DNA from: Streptomyces olivochromogenes
GTDB lineage: Bacteria; Actinomycetota; Actinomycetes; Streptomycetales; Streptomycetaceae
DNA: 64,000 bases
Direction: 5' to 3'
Assembly (NCBI RefSeq): GCF_021538895.1
Contig: NZ_JADDRL010000013.1
Span: 56,897 to 120,896, forward strand
The translations under genes were made by a program, and so were the position numbers. The notes under the pieces are model-generated. The model had not been told where the DNA came from. It saw only the letters and a list, made by a program, of their open reading frames with translations, and ran no database searches. Positions 50,824-62,515 of the stretch are shown piece after piece (position 1 is the stretch's first letter; every line of letters starts with the position of its first letter).

Positions 50824-52809
50824 CTAGCCGTGGAACCTGAGCACGGTGGTGAACCCCTCCGTGCCGTCGGCGAAGCCGGTGCCGACCAGTGTGGTGGCGG
50901 GTTCCTTGCGCCCGAAACCGGCGGAGTACCAGCCCAGCGGCGGGTCACTCTCGCCACGATGCGCCCGCCAGCTCAGTCGCCCGGGCAGGTCGAGCGCCGC
51001 GGAACGGTCCTCGCCGTCCCGGGTCCAGGTGAGCTGTGCCCGGTTCCCCACCAGGTCCGCGGAGATCGCCGGGCCGAGGTGGAACGCCAGCCGCACCGCC
51101 CGGCGCGGGCCGCGCACCTCGTCGACCACCGTCAGCTCCTGGCTCGCGGCCGTCAGCTCCACCCGGCGGCGGTGCACGGAGCCCTGGTAACCGTCGTGCT
51201 CGGCGCACCAGCGGGCCGTGACCCCGTCGGAGGCGCCGGAGGTGTCGGATGTGTCTGCGAACAGGACACGGCTGCGGGCATGCCGGGTCCACAGGAACGG
51301 TCCACCGGAGAGGGACTGGTCACCGCCGTCCAGTTGCAGGGTGTTGTGGCCGAGGGTCGACCGGAAGTACTGCCGCCACGCGGGCTGCCCGTGATAGCAG
51401 AACGTCCCCGGGTCGGCGAGCACGTCGACCCCGTCGTGCCGGACCTCCACGGACAGCGCGTCCGCGTGCGCATGCGCGGCGATGGACAGGAATCCGTGCG
51501 GGCCACCGTCGCAGCGGCACCAGATCTCTTGCGGACCGCGCAGGATCGTCATACCCGCGTCGGCGAAATGGGCCGGCCGGCTTGCCGGACGCGTCACGGC
51601 CGGGGCGTTTCCGATTTTCGAGTACGGCCGGATGAGCGCGGCCAGCAGCGGGGTGCGCACATCGGTGCCGGTCACCGTCGGCCACCAGGCGAGCCGACCG
51701 AACACGGCGTCCCCGGTGGCCAGCAGCGAGGCCCAGCGGTCGGTGCCCGCGCCGTCCACGACCAGACCGTGTCCGTCGTCCGCATCTCCCTGGCGCGGCG
51801 GCCGTAGCCGGCCGTCCACGACGGCCGCGAGCGCGTCGGTCATCCGCAGCAGCACCAGCCGGATCGACGCGGGGACCGGCACGTCGGCGGCATCGGCCTC
51901 GGCCACCGCGGCCAGGCCGAGCTCCAGCACCAGTCCGTGGTACTCGGTGGCCAGCTCGCGGTTGAGGCCGGAGTCGAAGGTGTTGCTGCGCAGCTGCCGC
52001 TCCAGCGACCGCAGCGCGTCGGCCCGCCAACGCGCCGAGGAGGGGAACCACCCGAACGCGCAGGCCGCGGCGAACTGCCCGGCGGCCTCGGCGATGACGT
52101 GGTTGTTCGCGGAGGACCCCCGGCTGGGGAAGGCGGCCAGCCAGCGCTGGTGGTGCCAGATCTGGTTCAGCGCCACCGGGTTGCCCTCGAACAGCCCGGC
52201 CACGCCCGGCCAGCCGTCGAGCAGCCGCCGGATCCACACCCAGGACAGCAGCCGGATCCCCAGCTCGATGCCGCTGGTCCAGTGCACTCCGCGCAGCGGC
52301 GCGTTGCCCGCCCACCACGACCGCAGGTGCTCGGCCACCCGCTCGGCGTACCGCACGTCTCCGGTGATCGCGTAGGCGGCGGCGAGCTGGGTGAGGTACT
52401 GATGCCGGGACAGCTCCCAGATCTGCTTGATGTCCCCGACCGCGTCCTCGTTCCGGTACGGCACGTCGAAGGCGTAGCCCCACGGAGCCCGGCGCCCGGT
52501 CTTCGGGTCGTACCACCAGTCCGGGTCGGCCAGGTCGTCGCGGTCCACCCCGAAGTACTCGGCGTGCCCGGCCATCAGCCGGTCCGCCTCGGCGATGAGA
52601 CGTTTCGCGGCGGCCGGTGGCACCGCGGCGATCGTCCCTGCGGGCAGTACGGCGGTGAACCGGGCGCCGGTCACGCTCGGGCCGTCCGGCCGCGCCGACC
52701 GCCACCGCCGCCTGCGCACCGTGTCGCCGACCCGGCCGCCGACCTCCCGCGGCCCCATCCGGGACAGTCGCCGGATGTACCAGCCCGCACTCCCCGACTT
52801 CACGGTCAT
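50824..52809 (-). CDS. Heparinase II/III-like polysaccharide lyase-family protein
   Basis: 661 residues. N-terminal alpha/alpha toroid (WELSRHQYLTQLAAAYAITGD, GNPVALNQIWHHQRW, SSANNHVIAEAAGQFAAA) followed by a beta-sandwich with AHAHADALSVEVRHDGVDVL and DPGTFCYHG, the classic Hepar_II_III motif. Family members cleave uronic-acid polymers, and such genes are common inside polysaccharide loci where they may trim or release chains. No signal peptide is evident, so the location is unclear. ATGA overlap with the downstream end of the two-domain dehydrogenase gene. Confidence 0.88.
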   Translation of the reverse strand: MTVKSGSAGWYIRRLSRMGPREVGGRVGDTVRRRRWRSARPDGPSVTGARFTAVLPAGTIAAVPPAAAKRLIAEADRLMAGHAEYFGVDRDDLADPDWWYDPKTGRRAPWGYAFDVPYRNEDAVGDIKQIWELSRHQYLTQLAAAYAITGDVRYAERVAEHLRSWWAGNAPLRGVHWTSGIELGIRLLSWVWIRRLLDGWPGVAGLFEGNPVALNQIWHHQRWLAAFPSRGSSANNHVIAEAAGQFAAACAFGWFPSSARWRADALRSLERQLRSNTFDSGLNRELATEYHGLVLELGLAAVAEADAADVPVPASIRLVLLRMTDALAAVVDGRLRPPRQGDADDGHGLVVDGAGTDRWASLLATGDAVFGRLAWWPTVTGTDVRTPLLAALIRPYSKIGNAPAVTRPASRPAHFADAGMTILRGPQEIWCRCDGGPHGFLSIAAHAHADALSVEVRHDGVDVLADPGTFCYHGQPAWRQYFRSTLGHNTLQLDGGDQSLSGGPFLWTRHARSRVLFADTSDTSGASDGVTARWCAEHDGYQGSVHRRRVELTAASQELTVVDEVRGPRRAVRLAFHLGPAISADLVGNRAQLTWTRDGEDRSAALDLPGRLSWRAHRGESDPPLGWYSAGFGRKEPATTLVGTGFADGTEGFTTVLRFHG

Positions 52810-54995
52810 CGCGGCCCCGCCAACGTCACCGGCGCGCCGCCGGCCAGACCGGCCTGCACGGCGAAGGTGGCCGCCGTGGTGGCGACCAGGGACTCCAGCG
52901 GCACCGGCATCGGACCGCCGGTCCGCACGGCCTTGATGAACGCGGCCAGTTCGGCGGACTGGCCCTTGTCCCGCGCCTTGGGCAGCCGCGAACTGACCCA
53001 CCGCTTACTGGAGTACACCGAGGCACGGACGAAGTCGTCGAGCCGCAGTACCTTGCCGTCCGCGACGAGGTCCAGCGTCTCCTTGGGGAAGCCGGGCGCG
53101 CCGGTGGTGACGTAGCTGATGGTGGCCGTGGACCCGTCCGGGTAGCGCAGCACGACCTGGAGGTCCTCGTTGCCGGACGTGGCGACCGCGTACACCGAGA
53201 CCGGATCGGCCCCGAGCAGCCAGCTCGCCGTGTCGATGAAGTGTCCGCCCTCGCCGGCGAACCGCGAGCCCTCGGTGCCCTGTTGGAGGTACCAGCTGCC
53301 GTTCGCCAGTCGGCCCGCGTTGACCAGGTAGCGCAGGCTCGCCGGACCGGTCCGGGCGCCGAACCGCTTCCTGGCCTCCTGCAGCAGCGGCGCGAACCGG
53401 CGGTTGAAGCCCACCTGCAGCCGGTCGTTGCCGGACTCCTCCACCGCCGCGAGTACGCCGGCCAGTTCGTCCTCGGTGAGCGCCAACGGCTTCTCCACGA
53501 ACACGGACTTGCCGGCCAGCAGAGCCTTCCGGGTCAGTTCGGCGTGCGAGCTGTGCCGGGTGACCACGAACACCGCGTCGATGGACGTGTCGCCGAGCAC
53601 GGCGTCGAGATCCGTGGTCGCCTCGGTGAAGCCGAACTTCCGCTGCGCGTTGGCCGCGGACAGTGCCGTCGTGGTGACGACGGTCGACAGCTCGACGCCC
53701 TCGCGCTGCGCCAGGTGGGGCAGGAGCATCGACGTCGCGTAGTTGCCCGCGCCGACGAACGCCAGCCGTACCGGCGTCTTGGCGGCCCGGACCGAGGTGG
53801 GCACCGCGCCGCCGCGACGCACCGCGGGCACGGCCACCGCCGGGGCCTGGGCCTCGGCGCTGGCCTCGGCGGTTTCGGGGTACCGGAACAGCACGGCCAC
53901 GGCCTTCAGGTCGCCGTCCTTCAGGCTCCGGTACGTCTCGACGGCGTCGTCGAAGTCGGCGATGTGGGAGACCAAGGGCTCCACGTCGACCCGGCCGCGG
54001 GCGACGAGGTCGAGGAAGCAGGCCAGGTTACGGCGCTCGGTCCAGCGCACGTAGCCGATCGGGTAGTCCCGTCCCTCCAGTTCGTACTCCGGGTCGTAGC
54101 GCCCGGGGCCGTAACTGCGGGAGAACCGGACGTCGAGTTCCTTCTCGTAGTACGCGTTCCACGGCAGGTCCAGGCGGCACTTGCCGATGTCGACGACCCG
54201 GCCGCGGTCCCGGCAGAGCCGGGCGGCCAGCTCGACGGGTTGGTTGCTGCCGCCGCCGGCGGCCAGGTACACCTGGTCCACGCCGTGACCGTCGGTGAGT
54301 TCGGCGACGGCGGTTTCCACGGCCGCGGACGCGGGATCGCCGCAGGCCGCGGCGCCCAGCCGCTCGGCCAGCTCGCAGCGCGCCGGGTCGGGGTCGACCC
54401 CGACGACGCGGACTCCCGAGGCGGTCAGCAGCTGCGCCACCAGCTGCCCGATCAGCCCGAGGCCGATGACCAGCGCCACTTCGCCGAGCCGTGGCTCACC
54501 TTGGCGGACGCCCTGCATGGCGATCGACCCGACGGTGCCGAAGGCCGCGTGCCGCGGCGCGAGGCCCTCCGGTACCCGGGCGTAGAGGTTCTTCGGCACC
54601 CAGTTCAGCTCGGCGTGCAACGCGTGCTCATTGCCGGCGCAGGCCACGAGGTCGCCGACCTTCACGTCGTCGATCCCGGTACCGACCTGCTCGACGACCC
54701 CGCACAGCGAGTAGCCCAGCGGCGTGTAGGAGTCCAGCTTGCCCATCACCTTGCGGTAGGTGGCGGGCACCCCGTTGGTGGCCACGCTCTGCATGACCTT
54801 GGCCACCTGGTCCGGCCGGGAGCGGGCCTTGCCCACCATCGACATGCCGGCCTCGGACACCTTCATGAGCTCGGTCCCGGTGGAGATCAGCGAGTAGGCG
54901 CTCCGGACCAGCACACCGCCCGGCTTGCACCCCGGCACCGGCACGTCGAGCAGTGCCAGTTCGCCGCTCTTGTAGTTCTGTACGACCTGCTTCAC
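52806..54995 (-). CDS. Two-domain oxidoreductase: MDR dehydrogenase fused to Gfo/Idh/MocA
   Basis: 729 residues from GTG 54995. Residues 1-370 are a medium-chain dehydrogenase (SYSLISTGTELMKVSEAG, LGYSLCGVVEQVGTG, VIGLGLIGQLVAQLL). After a proline/alanine linker, residues 415-729 form a Gfo/Idh/MocA protein (LAFVGAGNYATSMLLPHLAQ, FVEKPLALTEDEL, AGEGGHFIDTASWLLG). This fusion is typical of polysaccharide loci next to heparinase II/III genes. It likely oxidises or epimerises a nucleotide or lipid-linked sugar. 29 bp separate it from the asparagine synthase gene. Confidence 0.88.
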   Translation of the reverse strand: MKQVVQNYKSGELALLDVPVPGCKPGGVLVRSAYSLISTGTELMKVSEAGMSMVGKARSRPDQVAKVMQSVATNGVPATYRKVMGKLDSYTPLGYSLCGVVEQVGTGIDDVKVGDLVACAGNEHALHAELNWVPKNLYARVPEGLAPRHAAFGTVGSIAMQGVRQGEPRLGEVALVIGLGLIGQLVAQLLTASGVRVVGVDPDPARCELAERLGAAACGDPASAAVETAVAELTDGHGVDQVYLAAGGGSNQPVELAARLCRDRGRVVDIGKCRLDLPWNAYYEKELDVRFSRSYGPGRYDPEYELEGRDYPIGYVRWTERRNLACFLDLVARGRVDVEPLVSHIADFDDAVETYRSLKDGDLKAVAVLFRYPETAEASAEAQAPAVAVPAVRRGGAVPTSVRAAKTPVRLAFVGAGNYATSMLLPHLAQREGVELSTVVTTTALSAANAQRKFGFTEATTDLDAVLGDTSIDAVFVVTRHSSHAELTRKALLAGKSVFVEKPLALTEDELAGVLAAVEESGNDRLQVGFNRRFAPLLQEARKRFGARTGPASLRYLVNAGRLANGSWYLQQGTEGSRFAGEGGHFIDTASWLLGADPVSVYAVATSGNEDLQVVLRYPDGSTATISYVTTGAPGFPKETLDLVADGKVLRLDDFVRASVYSSKRWVSSRLPKARDKGQSAELAAFIKAVRTGGPMPVPLESLVATTAATFAVQAGLAGGAPVTLAGPR

Positions 54996-55024
54996 CCGAA
55001 GTCCCCTTGTTTCTACGCCGTCTT

Positions 55025-56959
55025 CTATGCCGCCGAGCGAGCGTTCTGGCCGGACCCGGAGGTCGCGTCGCGGTACCAGTACTCGAGGGTCAGCACATGC
55101 CACAGATGCTTGGAGAAGTCCCGCTGCCCGGCGGCGTCCTCGGCGACCATGCGCGCCAGGGCGTCGCGGCGCAGCAGCCCTGACCGCACGAGCACGCCGT
55201 CGTGCACCACCTCGCGCACCAGCGGTGCCAGATCCCGGCTCATCCAGGCGCGCAGCGGGGCGCTGAACAGGCCCTTCGGCCGATACACGATTTCCCGGGG
55301 CAGGATCGAGGTGGCCGCCTCCTTGAGGACGGCCTTGCCCTGCCGTCCGACGATCTTGCGATCGCCGGGCACGGCGAACGCCGCCTTGACCACCTCGACG
55401 TCCACGTACGGCACCCGCACCTCGGTCGAAGCGGCCATGCTCGACCGGTCGGTGTACGTGAGGTTCAGGCCCGGCAGGAACATCCGGGCGTCGCCCAGGC
55501 ACATGCGGTTGACGAAGTCGTCGAGGTCGTTGTCCTGGTAGACGTCCGCATGCTCGGTCAGCACGTCCTCGACCGCCGGGGCCAGGTCCGGATCGACGAG
55601 GGCGAGCAGCTCGTCCTGGTCGTACATGGTGTAGCTGCGCCGGAACGCGGTCTCCTCCGGCAGGTCGGCGAAGGAGAGGAACCGCTTCGCGAAGCGCACC
55701 GACCGGTACCCCCGGCGGGCCGTGGCGACCGGCAGCCGGTCCACGGCCCTGGACATCCCGCGCCGCAGGGGCCGCGGGATGCGCTGGTAGCGCAGCGCGA
55801 TCAGGTTGGCCAGGTGCTTGCGGTAGCCGGCGAACAGCTCGTCGGCACCCATCCCCGAGAGCATCACCTTGACCCCGGCCTCCCGGGCGGCCGAGCAGAT
55901 CAGGAACGTGTTGATCGCGGCGGGGTCGCCGATCGGCTCGTCCAGGTGATACGTCATCTGCGGCAGCAGGTCGAGCACGTTCGGAGCGATCTCGATCTCA
56001 TGCAGGTCGACGCCGAACCGCTCGGCCACCTGCCGGGCGTAGCGCAGGTCGTCCGGCATCGCCTCGAACCTGGCGTCCTCGGCGCGGAACCCGATCGTGT
56101 AGGCGGAGATCCCGGGTTGGTCGCGGGCCGCCAGCGCAGTCAGGTAGCTGGAGTCCAGCCCGCCGGAGAGGAAGGTCGCCACCGGCACGTCGGAGAGCAG
56201 GTGACGCCGGGTCGACTCCTCCACGATGGCGGCGACATCCGGCTGCTCGCCGCCCCGGGCCCGCTCGCGCGCCTCGGCGGCGACGTCCCGGAGGTTCCAG
56301 TACCGGCCGCGCTCCACCCGGCCGTCAGGCCGGTACCGGAGCCAGCTCCCCGGCGGGAGCTTCTCCGCTTCGCGGAACGCGCACCGTGAGTCCGGCACCC
56401 AGTAGTACAGCAGCGAGGCCACCAGCGCGGCGTGGTCCACCTGCAGCGACCCGCCGGTCACGGCGGCGAGTGCCTTGAGCTCGGAGGCGAACACCAGGCC
56501 CTCGCCGCGCCGGAGCAGGAACAGCGGCTTGATGCCGAGCTGGTCGCGGGCGAGCACCAGTTCACCGGTTCGCTCGTCGAAGATCCCGAACGCGAACATG
56601 CCGCGCAGCCGGGGCAGGCAGTCCGTGCCCCAGCGCCGCCAGGCCTCCAGCAGCACCTCGGTGTCGGAGGTACCGCGAAAGCGCACCCCGGCGGCCGACA
56701 ACTCGGCGCGCAGCTCGGGGGCGTTGTACAGCTCGCCGTTGTACGTCAGGACCAGGCCGTCCGAGACCATGGGCTGGGCGCCGGTCCCGGACAGGTCGAT
56801 GATGGCCAGCCGACGGTGCCCGAGGTGTACTTCGCCGTCGCCGACGGGGTGGCTGTAGCGGCCCGCCCCGTCCGGACCGCGGTGGGCGAGGGTCTCGGTG
56901 AGCCGGTCGGTCACGACCTTCCCGTCCGGCCATCGGTAAGTGCCTGCGATGCCACACAT
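55025..56959 (-). CDS. asnB: Asparagine synthase (glutamine-hydrolysing), AsnB-like
   Basis: 644 residues. Ntn glutaminase domain with nucleophile Cys2 (MCGIAGTYRW), then the ATP-pyrophosphatase motif SGGLDSS (265-271) and GMGADELFAGYRKH. Complete catalytic set. In polysaccharide loci such proteins are thought to amidate carboxyl groups of sugar acids. Here the same locus makes a hexuronate through the AlgD-like dehydrogenase. Primary asparagine synthesis is possible but less likely from context. Confidence 0.88.
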   Translation of the reverse strand: MCGIAGTYRWPDGKVVTDRLTETLAHRGPDGAGRYSHPVGDGEVHLGHRRLAIIDLSGTGAQPMVSDGLVLTYNGELYNAPELRAELSAAGVRFRGTSDTEVLLEAWRRWGTDCLPRLRGMFAFGIFDERTGELVLARDQLGIKPLFLLRRGEGLVFASELKALAAVTGGSLQVDHAALVASLLYYWVPDSRCAFREAEKLPPGSWLRYRPDGRVERGRYWNLRDVAAEARERARGGEQPDVAAIVEESTRRHLLSDVPVATFLSGGLDSSYLTALAARDQPGISAYTIGFRAEDARFEAMPDDLRYARQVAERFGVDLHEIEIAPNVLDLLPQMTYHLDEPIGDPAAINTFLICSAAREAGVKVMLSGMGADELFAGYRKHLANLIALRYQRIPRPLRRGMSRAVDRLPVATARRGYRSVRFAKRFLSFADLPEETAFRRSYTMYDQDELLALVDPDLAPAVEDVLTEHADVYQDNDLDDFVNRMCLGDARMFLPGLNLTYTDRSSMAASTEVRVPYVDVEVVKAAFAVPGDRKIVGRQGKAVLKEAATSILPREIVYRPKGLFSAPLRAWMSRDLAPLVREVVHDGVLVRSGLLRRDALARMVAEDAAGQRDFSKHLWHVLTLEYWYRDATSGSGQNARSAA

Positions 56960-56962
56960 GTC

Positions 56963-58483
56963 CTACCGCGCCTCCTGGTCGCTGTCCGGGACCCGCGCCG
57001 CCCACATCGGCAGCCGCTCCGCCCCCCGCCGGCCCGTCCCCTTCTGTCGGGCCGGCCGCTCGTTCTGACCGCGCAGCGCGGTGTGCAGCCCGTCCCACAG
57101 CGTGCCGTCGGTCCGGTCACGCGGATCAGGGTCGATCAGCACCACACCGATCACCGGAATGCGCTGGTCCGCGAGCTGCCGCGCCACGGTGTGCAGCCAT
57201 GCGGCGTTGCCGTGCCCGGCACGCACGACGAGCACTGTCTGAGTGCCGAGGTACTGGAGGTCGGTCCACGCGGTGCCGGGCGCCACCGAGCCGACGCCGA
57301 GCCGGCGCTCCTCATCCGACACGGCCGCGGCACGCTCGCCGCTGACCACGGTCGGGTCTCCTGACTTCGGGCTGCGCTTGGCGAGCTGCAGGCCGGGCAG
57401 ACCGTCGATGACGACCACCGGCCCCTCCGCCGCCAGTGCCCTGGCGAGGTTCAGCGCGATCACGCTCGTGCTGCGCGCACAGCCCAGTTCGAGCAGCGAC
57501 AACGGTTCCGCGGAGTCGCGCACGGTGCGGGCCAGGGACGCGGTGAGCCGTTCGCGGGCCGCCCGGATCCGTCGGCGCTGCCACAGCCTGCCCGACCGGC
57601 GGGGCAGCTCCGCGATGACCGAGGCGCCGAGGTTCGCCGCGATCTCCCGGCGCAGCACGGGGCGGTCCGCCACCACCGCGCCGACCGCGGCCAGCGCGAG
57701 CCCGAGGACGAGCCCGAGGACGAGCCCGATCGCGGCGTTGGTGGCGGCGGACTTGGGCAGGGAGTGCGGCACCGCGCGCGGGGCGTCCACGATCTGTGTG
57801 CCGGCGATGAGCTGGGGTGTGCCGATGCGCGCCTCCGCGGCGCGTTGGCTGAAGTCGGAGATCCGCGAGGTGAGCTCGGCCCGGCGGGCGAAGAGCGACT
57901 CCAGGTCCGCCGAAGCGTTCGGCCCGCTCGCCGACGATCCGTCACCGATGGTCTTGTTGACCTTGGCGAGTTCGCCCCGCAGCCGGTCACGCTGGTCGAG
58001 CAGGGCCTTGGCCTCGGCGCCCGCGGCTTGCTGAATCCGCTTCACGTGGTCCGTGACGAACGCATCGGCCAGCGCCTTGGCGCGGGCCATCGCATCCGCG
58101 TCGCTGTCACCCGTCACAGTGATCTGCAGCAGGTTGTTGGTCAAGCCGACGCCCGAGTATTCCCCCATGAAGTCCTCCGGTCTTTCCGGGGACTTGAGGG
58201 ACCGCAGGGCCTCGTCGGCGATCTGCGTGGTCTGCAGCAGCGCGGCGTCGGTGCGGATCAACGTTCCGGGGTCGTTCGGCTGGTCCTCCTGATGCGCGAC
58301 CAGCACCTTGGTCACCGCGGTCGGCGGCGGCGGCAGCAGCACCGCCATCGCCGCGCCGGCGAGCAGCCCCAGCAGCGCCATGGAGCACCAGAGGCGGCGC
58401 CGCCTGCGTACCGCCACCACCAGCGCCTGCAGGTCGAGCAGTGGAGCGGAGGTCGACGACTCCGAAGTCGTACTCGTCGTCAC
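56963..58483 (-). CDS. Chain-length determinant (Wzz/BY-kinase-like) with degenerate P-loop
   Basis: 506 residues from GTG 58483 (GTGA overlap). An N-terminal helix (MALLGLLAGAAMAVLL), a Wzz-type extracytoplasmic domain with coiled coil (residues 65-240), a second helix (AIGLVLGLVLGLALAAVGAV) and a cytoplasmic kinase-like domain. The Walker A position reads LGCARSTSVIALNLARALAA: the P-loop lysine and glycines are missing. Walker A' is reduced to VVVIDGLPG, and no C-terminal tyrosine cluster exists. So it is probably a catalytically dead co-polymerase that sets chain length without autophosphorylation. Confidence 0.82.
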   Translation of the reverse strand: MTTSTTSESSTSAPLLDLQALVVAVRRRRRLWCSMALLGLLAGAAMAVLLPPPPTAVTKVLVAHQEDQPNDPGTLIRTDAALLQTTQIADEALRSLKSPERPEDFMGEYSGVGLTNNLLQITVTGDSDADAMARAKALADAFVTDHVKRIQQAAGAEAKALLDQRDRLRGELAKVNKTIGDGSSASGPNASADLESLFARRAELTSRISDFSQRAAEARIGTPQLIAGTQIVDAPRAVPHSLPKSAATNAAIGLVLGLVLGLALAAVGAVVADRPVLRREIAANLGASVIAELPRRSGRLWQRRRIRAARERLTASLARTVRDSAEPLSLLELGCARSTSVIALNLARALAAEGPVVVIDGLPGLQLAKRSPKSGDPTVVSGERAAAVSDEERRLGVGSVAPGTAWTDLQYLGTQTVLVVRAGHGNAAWLHTVARQLADQRIPVIGVVLIDPDPRDRTDGTLWDGLHTALRGQNERPARQKGTGRRGAERLPMWAARVPDSDQEAR

Positions 58484-59874
58484 CCTGAACTTCCCTTCGC
58501 GTCGTCGCCAACCGCGAGCACCGGCATGGCGACATCGCGAGGACGGCCGGCAGCTCGCGCCGGACGGGACCGGACCAGGCCGGCGAGGACGATGCCGACG
58601 ACCTCGTGCTTGGCGTCCGCACACGCCTCGGCGATGCCGGCGAGCTCCCCTGCGGTCCAGTTGCCCGCGCTCAGCACGACCAGGACGCCGGACTCCTTGT
58701 CCCGGTCCGGCACCAGCGGCTGGGACACCGAAACCTCCACCACCCGCAGCGTGGGGTTTCCCCTCGAAGAGCTTGCGGAAGGATCGCTCTCGGCCTCGGC
58801 GACGAGCTGTCCGGCGGCCCGGCGGGCGATCTCGTCGCCGTCCGGGACGACGACCAGCAGCCGCCGGGGGGCCGGCAGTTGGTCCCGGAGACGGGCGCAC
58901 ACCCGCCGATAGCGGATCTGCCTGTCGGCCTCGTCACCGGACGCCTGCGGGGTCGGCATGTCCCACCGGATGTCCGTACCCAGCAGGCGACGGATCCGGG
59001 CCCGCGGCCCACGGCCCTGCGGCCGGTGCGTGGGCCGTTCCCCGGGTACGTCGACGGTACCCAGCAGCGCCGAGCCCAGCGCCGCGGCAATCTCCGGTTG
59101 CGTGCGCAGTCGGCGACTCATCCGGGCCGCGGTGAGATGGCCGATGACCCCGAACAGGAAGAACAGCAGCGCCCCGGCCACGATGAGCTGCATCCTCGTC
59201 GGCGGTGCCTCGCCGGCCGGCCGGGCCGCCGGCCCCATGACGACCATGTTGGCCTTGTTGGCGGCAGGGTCGGCCTGGTCCAGCTTGTTGATGGCCTCCT
59301 GCAGCGAGGTGCGCAGCTTCTCCAGCTCGGTTCGGGCCTGCACGCTCTCCACCGTCTGACCCGGGTCGGCCGCGTCGGCCAGCTTGGTGATGCGGCGGCT
59401 GGTCTGCATCACCGTCTGCTGCAGTGCCTCGCGCTGCGCCGCCGCTTCGGGGTCGGAGTTGTCGTCCATGACCCGCGCGGCGAATGCGACGAACTGCTGG
59501 GCCACCTGGTCGGAGAGTTGTTGTGCGCGCTTCGGGGTGTCGGCCGTGCCCGAGATCTTGATGATGTTCCCGTCGGCGGCCGTGGCGCTCACCTGATCCC
59601 GCAGTTCGCTGCCGCTGACCCCGCTCCAGCCGAGCGTGGTGGCCGCGCGGTCGACCACCACCGAACTGGTCGCGATCTGTGCCTGAGTCAGCAGCTCGCG
59701 CTCCTCCCACGCTCCCGGCAGCAGTACCGATGCCGACGTCGTGTAACGCGGCGGGAACAGCAAAGAGGTGCCGTAGCCGAGGAGCGCACCCACCAGGGCG
59801 AGGGTGGTGAGGAGCCGCCAGCGGCGACGGATAATCCGCCCGATCGTGACCAGGCGTATCGTGTCATCGTTCAA
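58480..59874 (-). CDS. Second chain-length determinant-like protein, kinase domain degenerate
   Basis: 464 residues from TTG 59874, overlapping the glycosyltransferase stop (TTGA); no other in-frame start is near. Helix 1 (LLTTLALVGALLGYGTSLLF), a Wzz domain with VSATAADGNIIKISGTAD, helix 2 (LIVAGALLFFLFGVIGHLTA) and a cytoplasmic Rossmann-like part (RRLLVVVPDGDEIARRAAGQ, VVLSAGNWTAGEL) with no Walker lysine and no tyrosine tail. It is paralogous in layout to the next gene; the pair may form a hetero-oligomer. Confidence 0.8.
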   Translation of the reverse strand: MNDDTIRLVTIGRIIRRRWRLLTTLALVGALLGYGTSLLFPPRYTTSASVLLPGAWEERELLTQAQIATSSVVVDRAATTLGWSGVSGSELRDQVSATAADGNIIKISGTADTPKRAQQLSDQVAQQFVAFAARVMDDNSDPEAAAQREALQQTVMQTSRRITKLADAADPGQTVESVQARTELEKLRTSLQEAINKLDQADPAANKANMVVMGPAARPAGEAPPTRMQLIVAGALLFFLFGVIGHLTAARMSRRLRTQPEIAAALGSALLGTVDVPGERPTHRPQGRGPRARIRRLLGTDIRWDMPTPQASGDEADRQIRYRRVCARLRDQLPAPRRLLVVVPDGDEIARRAAGQLVAEAESDPSASSSRGNPTLRVVEVSVSQPLVPDRDKESGVLVVLSAGNWTAGELAGIAEACADAKHEVVGIVLAGLVRSRPARAAGRPRDVAMPVLAVGDDAKGSSG

Positions 59875-61125
59875 CGGCGCGGCCTCCGCCCTGCCCGGTT
59901 CGGGTGGCCGGCCGACACCGGGACGTGGTCACGGCAGGCAGCGGTGTAGGCGGCGAGCAGCGATCGCTGGGAGTTCCGCCAGGCGAGCGGCCCGCTGATC
60001 CGCTCCTGGCCGATCTTGCCCATCAGGGCCCGCTTCTCCGGGTCGTCCATCAGCAGCGAGATGAGCCGCGCGAACTCGGCCTCGTCGTTGGCGGGCGCGT
60101 AGACGGCGGCGTCACCGGCCGAGACTCGCGCCTCCCGGAGGTCGAACGAGACGACCGGCCGGCCCATCACCATGTACTCCAGGACCTTGTTCATGGTCGA
60201 CACGTCGTTGAGCGGATTGTGCGGATCGGGGGAGAGGCACACGTCCGCGGTGGACAGGTAGCGCACCAGATCGGCGTCCGGAATGCGTCCGGTGAACTGC
60301 ACCTGCTCCGAGAGCCCGAGCCGCCGGGACAGCTCCACCATCGCGTCGAAGGTGTCGCCCGCGCCGACGAACACCGCGTGCCAGTCGGTCCGTCCGAGTT
60401 CGTCGCGCAGCTTCGCGAGGGCCCGCAAGGCGTAGTCGACGCCGTCCTGTGGGCCCATGACGCCGAGGTAGCACAGCAGATGGGGCTTGCCGTGCTTCAG
60501 CTCCGGCTCGGGCGGTACGGGGTGGAACCGGTCGATGTCGGGTGCGCTGCGCACCACGAACACGTCCTCCGGCCGTCGGCCGCCCCGCCGTACCGCGACG
60601 TCCCGGTAGCTCTCGTTCGTGGCGAGCACGATGTCCGCGGCCCGGTAGGTCCGCCGTTCCAGCGCGCACACGGCGCGGTAGAGCAGATCCTCGCCGCGGC
60701 CGAACCGGGAGAGGTACAACTCGGGTACCAGGTCGTGCTGGTCGAAGACGAACCGCGCTCCGCGCCGCTTCATCCACAGTGCCGGCAGGAACAGCAGGTC
60801 TGGCGGGTTGCAGGCGTGCACCACGTCGACCGGGCCGACCTTCCGGGCCAGCCGGACCGTATGCCACAACGCCGATCCGTACTCCCGCAGGTAGCCGGCC
60901 GGCCCTCCGGTGGCCGCGCGCAACGGGTAGCGGTGGATCCGCACCCCGTCGATGACCGCCTCCGGCTCGGTGTCCCGCCTGCTCCCCTGCGGACAGATGA
61001 CGTGCACCGTCCAGCCCGCGTCGCGCAGTGTCGTGCACTCCTGCCACACCCGCCGGTCGAACGGCACCGACAGGTTCTCCACCAGGATCAGCGCGCGCCG
61101 GCCCGGCCGGTCGCCGCTGGTCGTT

Positions 61126-62442
<1,317 letters not shown>

Positions 62443-62515
62443 GACCCGTTCCTCCCCCCAGGCAGGCCGTTTTGGCCTGCGGTCCGCGCGCCGACCGGAC
62501 GACGCCCCCCGCGCA

